A stretch of 31,935 nucleotides of DNA, from positions 1 through 31,935 of the forward strand of contig JAGAIH010000357.1 of the NCBI GenBank assembly GCA_017626655.1, written 5' to 3'. Within the stretch, counting starts at the first letter, position 1. Each line of letters opens with the position of its first letter. Made by a program: the position numbers and the translations under genes. The notes beneath the pieces were generated by a model. The model saw only the letters and a list, made by a program, of their open reading frames with translations. It was not told the DNA's origin and did not search any database. Of this stretch, positions 22,715 to 31,935 are shown in pieces. This stretch comes from Clostridia bacterium (GTDB lineage: Bacteria > Bacillota_A > Clostridia > Oscillospirales > CAG-272).

Positions 22715-23592
22715 GGTCCCTCTCCCGGGGCATTCTCATACCCGTCCACGTAGTGGACATATTTGGTGACGATCATGACCTGAGTCAGGTCCGAGAAATC
22801 CGTGAAGGGCTCCACGGCGGCCTCGGTGGTGCGGACGAAGGCGTTGGCGGTGACCTCGGTCACCCGCCCGATGGGGATGCCATAGGGATACACGCTTCCC
22901 CGCCCGCTGGTGACCACAATGTCACCCACCTCGACGTCCGCCTCCTCGGGCAGATTCCTCAGGGTGGCATGGCCTTGGTGGAGCCTGGCGTAGTCCCCCT
23001 CGCAGAGGCCGTTTTCGGTGGCGCGGGTGGTGACCGCTCCCACCGACACCGAGGTGTCCAGCAGGGTCATAACCCGACAGTGGTTGAGTCCCACCTCCAC
23101 CACGACACCCACCAGCCCCGACCCGGTCACGACGGGCATACCCGCCGCCACTCCCGAGGCAGAGCCGCGGTTGAGGGTCAGCTCGGTGGCGTAGTCCCCG
23201 CCCTCCCCCGACGCGGTAGCGGAGGAGATGACCGAGGCGGCGCAGAGGGACCAATCCCCCCTCTCCTCCTTCATGGTGAGGTAGCGGTAGAGCCAGGCGT
23301 TCTCGTCGGCCATGATCTCGGCGTCCACCAGCTGATCCTTCAGCTCCTGGTTCTCGTTTTGGAGGGACTCCACCTCATCCCGCAGGTCTTGTATGTCCGC
23401 AAAGTAGGAGAAGAACCCCGAGACCCCGCTGCCGATCTTGCTCCCCACCCATTGGAAGGGGTAGATGACCGCCGAGCCCACGTCGGCGAGGAGAGAACCC
23501 CACCCCATCACGGCGAAAACCCCCGTGAACAGGGCCACGGCCAGAGCCAGTCCCAAGCAGGCTATGAAAAACTTCTGTTTGATGCGGCTCAC
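22711..23592 (-). CDS. mreC: MreC: rod-shape-determining protein
   Basis: A 293-residue single-pass protein. Residues 7-30 are the membrane anchor, 60-100 a coiled coil (LRDEVESLQNENQELKDQL), and the rest the twin beta-barrel domain with LNRGSASGVAAGMPVV, GLVGVV and VTSGRGSVYPYGIPIGRV, all typical of MreC. It scaffolds the wall-elongation complex outside the membrane. The only in-frame start near the N-terminus is GTG at 23592, which directly abuts or overlaps the ribosome site GGGAGGTGA, an unusually tight arrangement. It follows the DnaA-box-rich spacer and is the first gene of a mreC-mreD pair lying between gyrB and gyrA. Confidence 0.93.
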   Translation of the reverse strand: MSRIKQKFFIACLGLALAVALFTGVFAVMGWGSLLADVGSAVIYPFQWVGSKIGSGVSGFFSYFADIQDLRDEVESLQNENQELKDQLVDAEIMADENAWLYRYLTMKEERGDWSLCAASVISSATASGEGGDYATELTLNRGSASGVAAGMPVVTGSGLVGVVVEVGLNHCRVMTLLDTSVSVGAVTTRATENGLCEGDYARLHQGHATLRNLPEEADVEVGDIVVTSGRGSVYPYGIPIGRVTEVTANAFVRTTEAAVEPFTDFSDLTQVMIVTKYVHYVDGYENAPGEGP

Positions 23593-23639
23593 CTCCCGTG
23601 GGTCTTGACTGAGGATGCTGTTTTTCCCTCAATTGTCAA

Positions 23640-24180
23640 GGGTTTTCGCGGTTTTCCACCGCTCTTTTCGCTGAAATTGTTGAATTTTTCTTTGAAAATG
23701 TCGTCCCTATGTCGTTGTGGAAAAGCTTTTGTCGTCCCTTTTTCCCTTACGGGGCTTGAAAAATCCCCTTTTTCCATACTTTTCCGCAGGATTTTCAACA
23801 GGAGACAACAGCCTTTTCATCGGCTTTTCGCCTGTTTTTCCACAGCCTGCCGATATCGGAAAAATTCCCTTGCGTGAGAACACTTTTTCAGTTTTCCCTA
23901 CAAAGAGGCGGGATTTCTCCACAGACTTTTCCACAACCTGTGGAAAACTTTTTCGAGAGGCCTCGGAGGCTTGTCATACCTGTCCCTATTTTTGCGGACA
24001 AGCAACGACATTTCAGCGACAAACCAACGACATTTTGTTTTTTTCCACTTGTCATACCGACAAAATGGCGGGATTTTCCCAATTTTTTGTGGATTTTTCC
24101 TTCATTTTTGCCCCGAAATCCGGGTTTTGCGGATTTCCACATGAGTTTTCCACAGAGTGTGGGAAATCCTGTGGAAAACC
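23640..24180. other. Cluster of DnaA-box-like sites between gyrB and mreC
   Basis: This 677-base gap (23593-24269) is AT-rich and non-coding. Exact TTTTCCACA sites occur at 23836, 23927 and 24146 on the plus strand, and as TGTGGAAAA at 23716, 23939 and 24170. Near matches include TTCTCCACA (23915), TTTTCCACT (24041), TGTGGATTT (24088) and TGTGGGAAA (24158). Two sites form a palindromic pair spaced by ACC (23927-23947). The spelling and density match the dnaA-dnaN spacer. It may bind DnaA as a second origin part, a titration site, or a control site for mreC. Confidence 0.65.
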
Positions 24181-24269
24181 TCACGCGGACAATTTTCGAC
24201 AGAATTCGAAAACTCCTTGCGGGGCAAAGTAAATTCCGAAATTGCCCTTTTTTGGGGCATGTTGAAAGC

Positions 24270-26252
<1,983 letters not shown>

Positions 26253-26276
26253 TCATGGTAAATAGCAATTCGCTTA

Positions 26277-26395
26277 AGGGAACGCGCCTCCGGCGGCTCA
26301 AGGGACTTTTGAAAATAGCGGTGCAAGCACCGTGACAAATTTGCCGTAGCGGCAAATTTGAGAGTCCCTTGAGAATCCCCAAAACTTTCAAAAAT
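26277..26395 (+). repeat. Three-way-junction repeat, copy 2 (family B)
   Basis: Nearly identical to copy 1: GCCTCCGGCGGC, outer stem CTCAAGGGACT with AGTCCCTTGAG, hairpin GCGGTG/CACCGT (one pair becomes G-T), and an 11-bp stem 26336-26346 with 26350-26360. Tail is GAGAATCCCCAAAAC. It lies in the gyrB leader, antisense to gyrB. Together with the family D repeat it fills the 26238-26536 gap. Confidence 0.8.
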
Positions 26396-26444
26396 GATTC
26401 ATTCGGTCAAGGAAAATCCAGACCGGATGAGATTGAGGTGATTT

Positions 26445-26533
26445 TTTGGACTAACCCAAAGTTACCGGGATCGGGAGCCGTTTCAGAAACCTCCGCGGAG
26501 ATCCCTCACCCCGCTCTGCTCTGAAAACGGAGT
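26445..26533. repeat. Short palindromic intergenic repeat, copy 2 (family D)
   Basis: CTCCGCGGAG (26491-26500) between CAGAAAC and CCCTCACCCCGC. The flanks align with 60-105, while the palindrome differs by a compensated pair. It lies immediately after the remB-type gene stop codon. Confidence 0.6.
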
Positions 26534-26536
26534 AAA

Positions 26537-26824
26537 TCAATTCTTTGTGTTTCCCGCGTCCTCTCCTCCAAAGCTTCCCAGCCGTCCCAGGAGGGCGGAG
26601 GTGGAGAGCTGGGAGAAGTAGACCTTATACTTGCCGTCGGCGCGGTCGCGGTAGAGGACGAAGGATTTGGGGATCTCGTAGTTGGCCGAGGAGACCAGCT
26701 CCCGCTTTTCGGCCTCGGAGAGGTACTTGCGGGTGATCCAGGAGGTGGTGGTGCGGTCGGCGTCGAAGATCCCGACGATATCCCGCTCCCTGATGTTGAT
26801 CTGATTGCCGATGTGCAGGTACAT
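26537..26824 (-). CDS. remB: RemB-type extracellular matrix regulator family (DUF370)
   Basis: A 95-residue protein starting MYLHIGNQINIRERDIVGIFD, clearly like Bacillus RemB (YaaB) of the DUF370 family. It also has the same chromosomal place, between recF and gyrB. RemA and RemB are small DNA-binding regulators that affect biofilm matrix and osmoprotection genes in B. subtilis; the role in this organism is not known. Further family features are IPKSFVLYRD and YFSQLSTSALLGRL near the C-terminus. The ribosome site AGGAGGTG lies inside the last codons of recF, and the ATG is 2 nt after the recF stop, so the two are translationally coupled. The tail past residue 85 is Gly-rich and not conserved-looking. 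Confidence 0.9.
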   Translation of the reverse strand: MYLHIGNQINIRERDIVGIFDADRTTTSWITRKYLSEAEKRELVSSANYEIPKSFVLYRDRADGKYKVYFSQLSTSALLGRLGSFGGEDAGNTKN

Positions 26825-26826
26825 CC

Positions 26827-27999
26827 TTACACCTCCTTCTGTGTGTAGCGGCCGCCATCCACCCGAATGAGGTTGACGGCTCCGCCGAAATCCGCCGCCG
26901 CGGGGTCACAGGCGGTCATGATGACCTGACGGCCCTTCATCTCCCGGACCAGGTAGTCCCTCCTGTGGTTGTCCAGCTCGGAGAGGACGTCGTCAAAGAG
27001 GAAGACCGGCATATCCCCCGCCGATTCATAGGCCGAGACCCAGCCCTCGGCCAGCTTCATGGCCAGCGCCAGGGATCTCTGTTGCCCCTGAGAGGCGTAC
27101 AGACGGGCAGGACGGCCGTTCAAGGTGATCCGGATGTCATCCTTGTGGATCCCCCACAGCGTGGCTCCTGCGCCGATCTCGCGGTCGTGGCGGGTGGTAA
27201 GCAGCTCCAGGTAGCGCTCCTCCAGCTTGGCGGGATTGGTGAAGAGGTCGGGATCATTCCCGTGGGCCTCCAGCCAGTCGCCCCCCAGGGTGGGCTGGTA
27301 GGTCAGCTCGGGGATCTCGTCCCCGCCCTCGTATTTCTTCATCATGTCGGCAAAGCAGGCCCTTACGTGGTCGTTGACCTGCCGCACGTAGCGGGCGCGG
27401 TGGACCGTGACGGCGGCCGCCTCACGGGCCAGCTGGGCTGACCACATAGGCTCGGTGGCCTTAAAGGTGGCCATATCCTCGGGAGCCCGCTTGAGTAAGG
27501 CGTTGCGCTCCTTGAGGAGCTTGTTGTAGCGCTGGAGGCTCTGGAGATACACGGGCCGCAGCTGGGAGATAGCCACGTTCAGATAGCTCCGCCGCAGCTC
27601 GGGCCCTCCCTGGATCAGGGAGAGATGCTCGGGACAGAACAGCACCACACGGAAGGCGCCCACCATCTCAGACATCCGCCCGATCCTCATGCCGTTCTGC
27701 TCCACGATCCGATGGCCCCGCCCGGAAAAGAGACGGAAGGACAGGCTCTGCTCCCGCACCGAGTCGCGGAAGCGGTTGACCACGTGGGCGGACTCCTCCC
27801 CGAAGCGGATCAGCTCGGCTTCCTTGACAGGTCGGAAGCTTTTTCCCAAAGCGGTGAAGTACACCGCCTCCAGCAGATTGGTCTTCCCTTGGGCGTTGTC
27901 CCCATGAAGGAGGTTGACCCCCTCGGTAAAGGTAACCGACGCCGACCCGATGTTGCGGAAATTTTCAATCTCTATGCTATGACAGACCGTGCCGATCAC
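26827..27999 (-). CDS. recF: RecF: DNA replication and repair ATPase
   Basis: A 390-residue SMC-like ATPase that helps load RecA on gapped DNA with RecO and RecR. Walker A is GDNAQGKT (33-40), the signature region YASQGQQRSLALAMKLAE, and Walker B PVFLFDDVLSELD. The N-terminal SIEIENFRNIG is typical. The frame has a GTG at 27999 lying inside GCGAGGTGATC, a sequence that itself resembles a full ribosome site, so the start is uncertain; no in-frame ATG is near and upstream stops exclude a longer form. It follows dnaN by about 150 nt containing a family B repeat. The usual small yaaA/S4-domain gene between dnaN and recF is absent. Confidence 0.94.
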   Translation of the reverse strand: MIGTVCHSIEIENFRNIGSASVTFTEGVNLLHGDNAQGKTNLLEAVYFTALGKSFRPVKEAELIRFGEESAHVVNRFRDSVREQSLSFRLFSGRGHRIVEQNGMRIGRMSEMVGAFRVVLFCPEHLSLIQGGPELRRSYLNVAISQLRPVYLQSLQRYNKLLKERNALLKRAPEDMATFKATEPMWSAQLAREAAAVTVHRARYVRQVNDHVRACFADMMKKYEGGDEIPELTYQPTLGGDWLEAHGNDPDLFTNPAKLEERYLELLTTRHDREIGAGATLWGIHKDDIRITLNGRPARLYASQGQQRSLALAMKLAEGWVSAYESAGDMPVFLFDDVLSELDNHRRDYLVREMKGRQVIMTACDPAAADFGGAVNLIRVDGGRYTQKEV

Positions 28000-28074
28000 C
28001 TCGCTTTCAGTGTAAGTCGTTTATTTTGTAAATGTCAGATACAAGATACCTTGAATCCTACTTTTTCTATGACA

Positions 28075-28148
28075 CTTTTTTAAAGTTTTAGGAGATTCTT
28101 AAGAACCCTTTTCCAAAAGGGTTCTTAAGCCGCCGGAGGCCGTTCCCC
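28075..28148 (-). repeat. Family B repeat, divergent copy 3, after dnaN
   Basis: On the minus strand it begins just after the dnaN stop with GGCCTCCGGCGGCTTAAG and ends CTTAAGAATCTCCTAAAAC, matching the flanks of copies 1 and 2. Between them a 14-bp perfect stem (28099-28112 with 28115-28128) on TTAAGAACCCTTTT replaces the three-way junction. The stem bases differ from the other copies while pairing is kept. It might serve as a transcript end, but the T-run is weak. Confidence 0.7.
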
Positions 28149-28149
28149 C

Positions 28150-29304
28150 TCAGTCCTTCATACGGACGGGCAGTAGCATGAAGAGATCCTCGTCGGTATT
28201 GTCCTCGTCGCCGGGCTCGATGTTGATGCTTGAGAGGGGGGAGGACATGGAGAACTTGACGCGGTCGGCCTGGCAGGCGCGGAGACTGTCGATGAGGTAG
28301 CGGTTATTGAAGGCGATGACCAGATCGTCGCCCTCGTGACCGATGGCCACCTCGTCGTAGGAGGAGCCGGTGCCGGAGGTAGCCGAGATCTTCAGAATAT
28401 TGCCCTGGACCTCCAGACGGACGTGGGAGCGGACAGATCCCGCCACCTTCTCCTCGGTGATCAGAGCGGCATGCTCCAGAGCCGAGATGACCGACTCGCG
28501 GTCAGCGTAGACCGTGATGCGGTGGTTGCGGAGAATGATGCGGTTGTAATCGATGTACTCCCCCTCGATGAGCTTGGAGAAGAAGATCAGATTGCCCATG
28601 ACAAAGATGATGTTCTTACGGCTCATGTAAATGGTGACCACAGCCTCCTCGTCCTTGTCGCTGAGCAGCTTGTACAGCTCGTTGACCGACTTATTGGGCA
28701 GAATGAAGCGGGTGTCCTCCACGCCCAAATCCGACTCCAGACCGTACAGATCGGCTCGGGTGGCGCAGGTAGCCATCTTGAAGGAGTCGCAGGAGACCAT
28801 GTGGAGCTTGCCCTCCTTGATGGAGAAGAACAGACCGTTCAGCACGGGTCTCTGGTCGTTGACGCCCATGGCGTACAGGCACTTGGCCATCATGGAGCGT
28901 ACCACTTTCTGGGGTGCCACAAAGCCCTGGTTGGAGGTCAGACGGGGGATCTCGGGAAAATCTCCCGCGGGGAGGGCGGTCATGGTATGGGAGGAGCGGC
29001 CGCTGACCACGGTGGCACAGTTGCGGTCGTCCACGGTCAGGGTGATGTCGCCGCCATCCATGACGCGGACGATCTGGGAGAACTTGGAGGCGCTGACAAT
29101 GGCGGAGCCCGCCTCGATGACGTCGGCCTCAATGGTGATACGAACCCCCTTTTCAATGTCATAGGTGGTCATGACACAGGTGTTCGGCAGGCTGGCCTCG
29201 ATGAGGATACCCTCGGTGGCGGCCAGAGTCATTTTGGTGGAAACGCCGCTCATCAGAGGAGCCACGGCGGCGCAGATCACGTCCTTGCGAAATACGATCT
29301 TCAT
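28150..29304 (-). CDS. dnaN: DNA polymerase III beta subunit (sliding clamp)
   Basis: A 384-residue clamp subunit that encircles DNA and tethers polymerase III. The start MKIVFRKDVICAAVAPLMSGVS at 29304 is chosen because AAGGAG lies 7 nt upstream; the frame extends 9 codons further with no ribosome site. Three clamp-type subdomains are evident from repeated beta-helix patterns. Typical segments are GDFPEIPRL at about 120, the middle MAKCLYAMGVNDQRPVLNGLFF, and the C-terminal LLPVRMKD. The middle and C-terminal parts form the partner-binding pocket. It lies downstream of dnaA across a 750-base spacer packed with DnaA-box-like sites, and is followed by a family B hairpin. Confidence 0.96.
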   Translation of the reverse strand: MKIVFRKDVICAAVAPLMSGVSTKMTLAATEGILIEASLPNTCVMTTYDIEKGVRITIEADVIEAGSAIVSASKFSQIVRVMDGGDITLTVDDRNCATVVSGRSSHTMTALPAGDFPEIPRLTSNQGFVAPQKVVRSMMAKCLYAMGVNDQRPVLNGLFFSIKEGKLHMVSCDSFKMATCATRADLYGLESDLGVEDTRFILPNKSVNELYKLLSDKDEEAVVTIYMSRKNIIFVMGNLIFFSKLIEGEYIDYNRIILRNHRITVYADRESVISALEHAALITEEKVAGSVRSHVRLEVQGNILKISATSGTGSSYDEVAIGHEGDDLVIAFNNRYLIDSLRACQADRVKFSMSSPLSSINIEPGDEDNTDEDLFMLLPVRMKD

Positions 29305-29332
29305 AACAATACTCCTTAAAACTTGATTCAAT

Positions 29333-29350
29333 ATCCCGAATAAGCGGGAT
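29333..29350. other. Hairpin in the dnaN leader
   Basis: ATCCCG (29333-29338) pairs with CGGGAT (29345-29350), loop AATAAG. It lies about 30 nt upstream of the dnaN ATG. Confidence 0.35.
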
Positions 29351-29532
29351 GGCTGTATGTATGACGCGAATGAATGCCGGAATCGCGAAGGGACGACATG
29401 ACCGCAACAGCATCGCCCGCCGTCCTGTCTGTCCGATCCCTTCCGGCCTTGCGCGCACGCGCGAGAGAAGACAGAGATGACATGACATTACATGAGAATA
29501 CCAGAAGTAGTATCCGTAGTGTCCATGGAAAA

Positions 29533-30032
29533 TGTGGAAAACCGATTTTCCCTTGCCGGGAAAGGATTTATTTTAACCGAATCCCGAGCTTTCGTGTGGA
29601 GAAGCCTTTGATTCGCTGTGGATGAAATGTGCAAAACCTCCACCAGACCCCAAAAACGGGCTAAAATCCGCTTTTTTTCGTCTCTTACCGACACGAAACC
29701 TGTCGCTGTGGAAAATTTACCCCATTGGATCGGTGGAAAACTCGGAGAGCTTGTCCACGGTCTCTTGTGGATAAGTAGAGGACAATCCCTTTTTCCACAG
29801 GCCTGTGGAAAGCTTCTCCACAGCTTCCGGCCTCGGCGCGGCCCCGAAAAAGGTCGAATTATCAAGGAAAATGGGGAATTTTGGGATTCTGTACAAAAGC
29901 GAAAGCCGAAATATGTGTAAAACTCATTTTTTCCACACACTTTTCCACAAGTTGTGGAAAACTCCGTGGAAAGTCCACAGGGACCCCTCGACAGCGGTGG
30001 AAAAACGGTTGACTGACGGTCACTTTTCCACA
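29533..30032. other. Probable chromosomal origin (oriC) between dnaN and dnaA
   Basis: In a 750-base non-coding spacer (29305-30054), one perfect DnaA box TGTGGATAA lies at 29766. TTTTCCACA occurs at 29791, 29929, 29941 and 30024, and its complement TGTGGAAAA at 29533, 29707 and 29953. Near matches include TGTGGAGAA (29595), TGTGGATGA (29616), TGTGGAAAG (29804) and TTCTCCACA (29814). The AT-rich stretches near 29565-29580 and 29850-29890 could open first. The dnaA-dnaN spacer is an established origin position in Firmicutes. DnaA-trio elements were not identified. Confidence 0.85.
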
Positions 30033-30054
30033 GGGTGCTGAAGGCTTGGAAAAA

Positions 30055-31473
30055 TCAGCTTCCCTTGATCTCCTTGACCATTTCCTCCATTTCGGTGCGG
30101 AAAACGGGGTTCTGGGCCATACGCTTTTCGATGGTGTCCAGGGAGGAAATGACGGTGGAGTGGTCGCGCTCGATGATCTTACCGATGTTGGGCAGGGACA
30201 TATCGGTGATCTGGCGGATGACGTAGACCGTAATATGGCGGGCGTTGGCGATCTCCTTGGTGCGCTTGGAGCTGACGATCTCCTCCCGCTTGATGTTGTA
30301 CTTCTTATACACCGCGGCGAAGATCTTGTCCACGGTCACGGTCACAGGCTCGGCACCGCCCAGCAGCTCCGAAATACAGCTTCTGGCCAGCTCCATGGTA
30401 ACGTGACGGCCTGTGAGGAAGCTCTTGGCTCCCAGCTTCTTGATGGCACCCTCGATCTGACGGATGTTGGAGCGGAGATTCTCGGCGAGGAAGGCCAGCA
30501 CGTCCTCGGGAATGGAGACGTTGAACAGCTCGGCCTTCTTCTTGATGATGGCGGTACGCAGCTCCAGATCCGGGGGCTGAATGTCGGCGATGAGGCCCCA
30601 CTCAAAGCGGGTCTTGAGCCGATCCTCCAGAGTCTTGATCTCGCGGGGAGGACGGTCGGAGGTCATGATGATCTGCTTGCCGGCCTCGTGGAGGGCGTTG
30701 AAGGTGTTGAAGAACTCCTCCTGGGTGGAGGTCTTGCCCGCGATGAAGTGGATATCGTCGATGAGCAGAACGTCGCAGGAGCGGTACTTGTCGCGGAACT
30801 CGGTCATGGCCTGGCGGGACATGGAGTCGATCATCTGGTTGGTGAAATCCTCGCCCTTGATGTAGATGACCCGCACGTTGGCGATCTTCTTCTTCAGCTC
30901 GTTGGTAATGGCGTAGAGCAGGTGGGTCTTACCCAGTCCGCTGGGGCCGTAGATGAAGAGGGGATTGTAGGCCTGGGCGGGACGGTCGGCCACCGCCAGA
31001 CAGGCGGCGTGGGCAAACTTGTTGGAGGCGCCCACGATGAAGTTGTCGAAGGTGTACTGGAAATTGAAGGGGGGGAGGGTAGAGCCGATGACCGTGGGCT
31101 GGAAGGTATCCTCCCGGGTGTCCGTATCCTCCTCGGGGGTCTCCGCCACAGCCTCGGCGGCGGGCTTGTCCACCACTCTCTGCATGAGGGAGGGCTCGTC
31201 GGGGGGGATGTTGGGCGTCCCCTCGCAGACCAGGGAGAGCTTGACCTCAAAGCCCAGCATCTCGGAGAAGCGGCGCTCGATATCCGCCTTGTACTTGGAG
31301 GTTACCACGCGGATCTTGACCTCGGATTCGGCCTTCATGGTGACGGTAGAGCCCTGAAAATCCACCACCTCCAGGCCGCCCAGCCACAGATCGGTGATGA
31401 TATCGCTGAGCTCGGGGCGGAAGGATTCCCGCACCAGATGCCAGACCTGGGAAATGTCGTCGAGATAAGCCAT
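30055..31473 (-). CDS. dnaA: Chromosomal replication initiator DnaA
   Basis: A 472-residue initiator that binds DnaA boxes and melts oriC. Domain I (1-85) includes the DnaA N-terminal W-L-x motif region FRPELSDIITDLWL; domain II (about 86-130) is a short, variable, acidic linker. The AAA+ domain carries Walker A GPSGLGKT (176-183), Walker B VLLIDDIHFIAGK (235-247) and TSDRPPREI. The DNA-binding domain IV near the C-terminus has the family signature segment ARHITVYVIRQITDMSLPNIGKI and RDHSTVISS. AAAGGATATATTC precedes the ATG. A sigma-A promoter lies about 100 nt upstream. Its 3' side faces the oriC spacer and dnaN, the standard order. Confidence 0.98.
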   Translation of the reverse strand: MAYLDDISQVWHLVRESFRPELSDIITDLWLGGLEVVDFQGSTVTMKAESEVKIRVVTSKYKADIERRFSEMLGFEVKLSLVCEGTPNIPPDEPSLMQRVVDKPAAEAVAETPEEDTDTREDTFQPTVIGSTLPPFNFQYTFDNFIVGASNKFAHAACLAVADRPAQAYNPLFIYGPSGLGKTHLLYAITNELKKKIANVRVIYIKGEDFTNQMIDSMSRQAMTEFRDKYRSCDVLLIDDIHFIAGKTSTQEEFFNTFNALHEAGKQIIMTSDRPPREIKTLEDRLKTRFEWGLIADIQPPDLELRTAIIKKKAELFNVSIPEDVLAFLAENLRSNIRQIEGAIKKLGAKSFLTGRHVTMELARSCISELLGGAEPVTVTVDKIFAAVYKKYNIKREEIVSSKRTKEIANARHITVYVIRQITDMSLPNIGKIIERDHSTVISSLDTIEKRMAQNPVFRTEMEEMVKEIKGS

Positions 31474-31726
31474 AGAATATATCCTTTCCGTCGTATTTTA
31501 CGTCTTATACGGCGCCCCGAGAGGATGGCAAACCGCCTCTCACGCACGCGCGCGTAATATATAATATATAATTAACTTATTATAACATAAAAGCCCGAAA
31601 AAATCAATACCCATTCGATATTTTTTGCGCGAAATGAATGTCATACCTGTGGAAATGTGGGGATTGATGGGTGCTTTTGAATTTGTAAAATTTCTATGAA
31701 TTGATGAAAATTGGGTGGACGACGTT
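31474..31726 (-). other. dnaA leader and upstream region
   Basis: Holds the dnaA promoter at 31579-31607, an alternating CG tract CACGCACGCGCGCG (31540-31553) and an alternating AT tract next to it. One weak DnaA-box-like TGTGGAAAT lies near 31650. Unlike the spacer downstream of dnaA, there is no cluster of boxes here. No gene is seen. Confidence 0.5.
31579..31607 (-). promoter_or_regulatory. dnaA promoter
   Basis: On the minus strand: TTGATT (31602-31607), 17-bp spacer, TATAAT (31579-31584), predicting a start near 31572 and a leader of about 98 nt with the CG-alternating tract inside it. Confidence 0.75.
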
Positions 31727-31935
31727 CAAATTTGGGTTTATCGGTCTGACGGAACAGAGTGGAATTGGGAAGGGTGACCCTCATCCACCGCTATCGCGGT
31801 CCCCCTTCCCCCGAAGGGAAGGTATTCGGCTCGTGCTTATCGTTATCCCTGAAAAGCTATTGGTATCAGTATGTTTTTGGGTATCAGCCAAGGAAACGGC
31901 TGACGCATTGACCTTCCCCTCGGGGGAAGGGGGAC
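31727..31935. repeat. Modular inverted-repeat element, copy 5 (cut by window end)
   Basis: Starts CAAATTTGGGTTTATCGG then TCTGACGGAACAGAG and CCCTCATCCACCGC. The centre ATTGGTATCAGTATG is the complement of the centre of the copy at 3495-3776, so it is the same subtype in opposite orientation. The right arm begins with CCTTCCCCTCGGGGGAAGG and runs out of the window. Confidence 0.75.

Noticed and set aside
30046..31557. Long plus-strand frame opposite dnaA
   Set aside because: Antisense shadow of dnaA.

Overview
The window looks like the replication-origin region of a fairly GC-rich member of the Clostridia, probably an uncultured gut species near Oscillospirales (an inference). The evidence is the gene order dnaA-dnaN-recF-remB-gyrB with gyrA close by, a remB-type gene between recF and gyrB as in Bacillus, AGGAGG-type ribosome sites with sigma-A promoters, MreC/MreD, and a SleB-type cell-wall hydrolase. 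I saw no rRNA, tRNA, CRISPR array or transposase gene.

Left part (1-6441, genes on +): a GmhA-like SIS protein, two tandem SGNH/GDSL hydrolase paralogues, a membrane-anchored protein of unknown function, a GH36 alpha-galactosidase and a small membrane protein. The two membrane-protein genes share an upstream promoter layout of the ECF-sigma type. Centre left (6442-13802, genes on -): an ABC-F ATPase, then a zinc operon read from one strong promoter beside a perfect Fur/Zur-type palindrome: zur, znuA, znuC, znuB, rlmN and a small membrane protein. A SleB-like hydrolase is read rightward at 14298. It converges on a leftward block of two secreted or anchored surface proteins.

Right part (18420-31607, genes on -): from right to left, dnaA, the oriC-like spacer, dnaN, recF, remB, gyrB, a second spacer rich in DnaA-box-like sites, mreC-mreD, gyrA, and a lipoprotein translationally coupled to gyrA. 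All are read leftward, consistent with leading-strand placement left of the origin.

The most unusual content is non-coding. (1) Elements of about 230-310 bp share the terminus CAAATTTGGGTTTATCGG and an AAACATA core but carry interchangeable hairpin modules; there are five copies plus a remnant. (2) A short repeat folds as a three-way junction, with a third copy in which the outer stem has changed with pairing kept. (3) A short palindromic repeat shows one compensated base-pair change. (4) A 26-bp motif sits just before the ribosome-binding site of three unrelated genes. (5) Besides the dnaA-dnaN origin region there is a second dense cluster of TTTTCCACA sites between gyrB and mreC.
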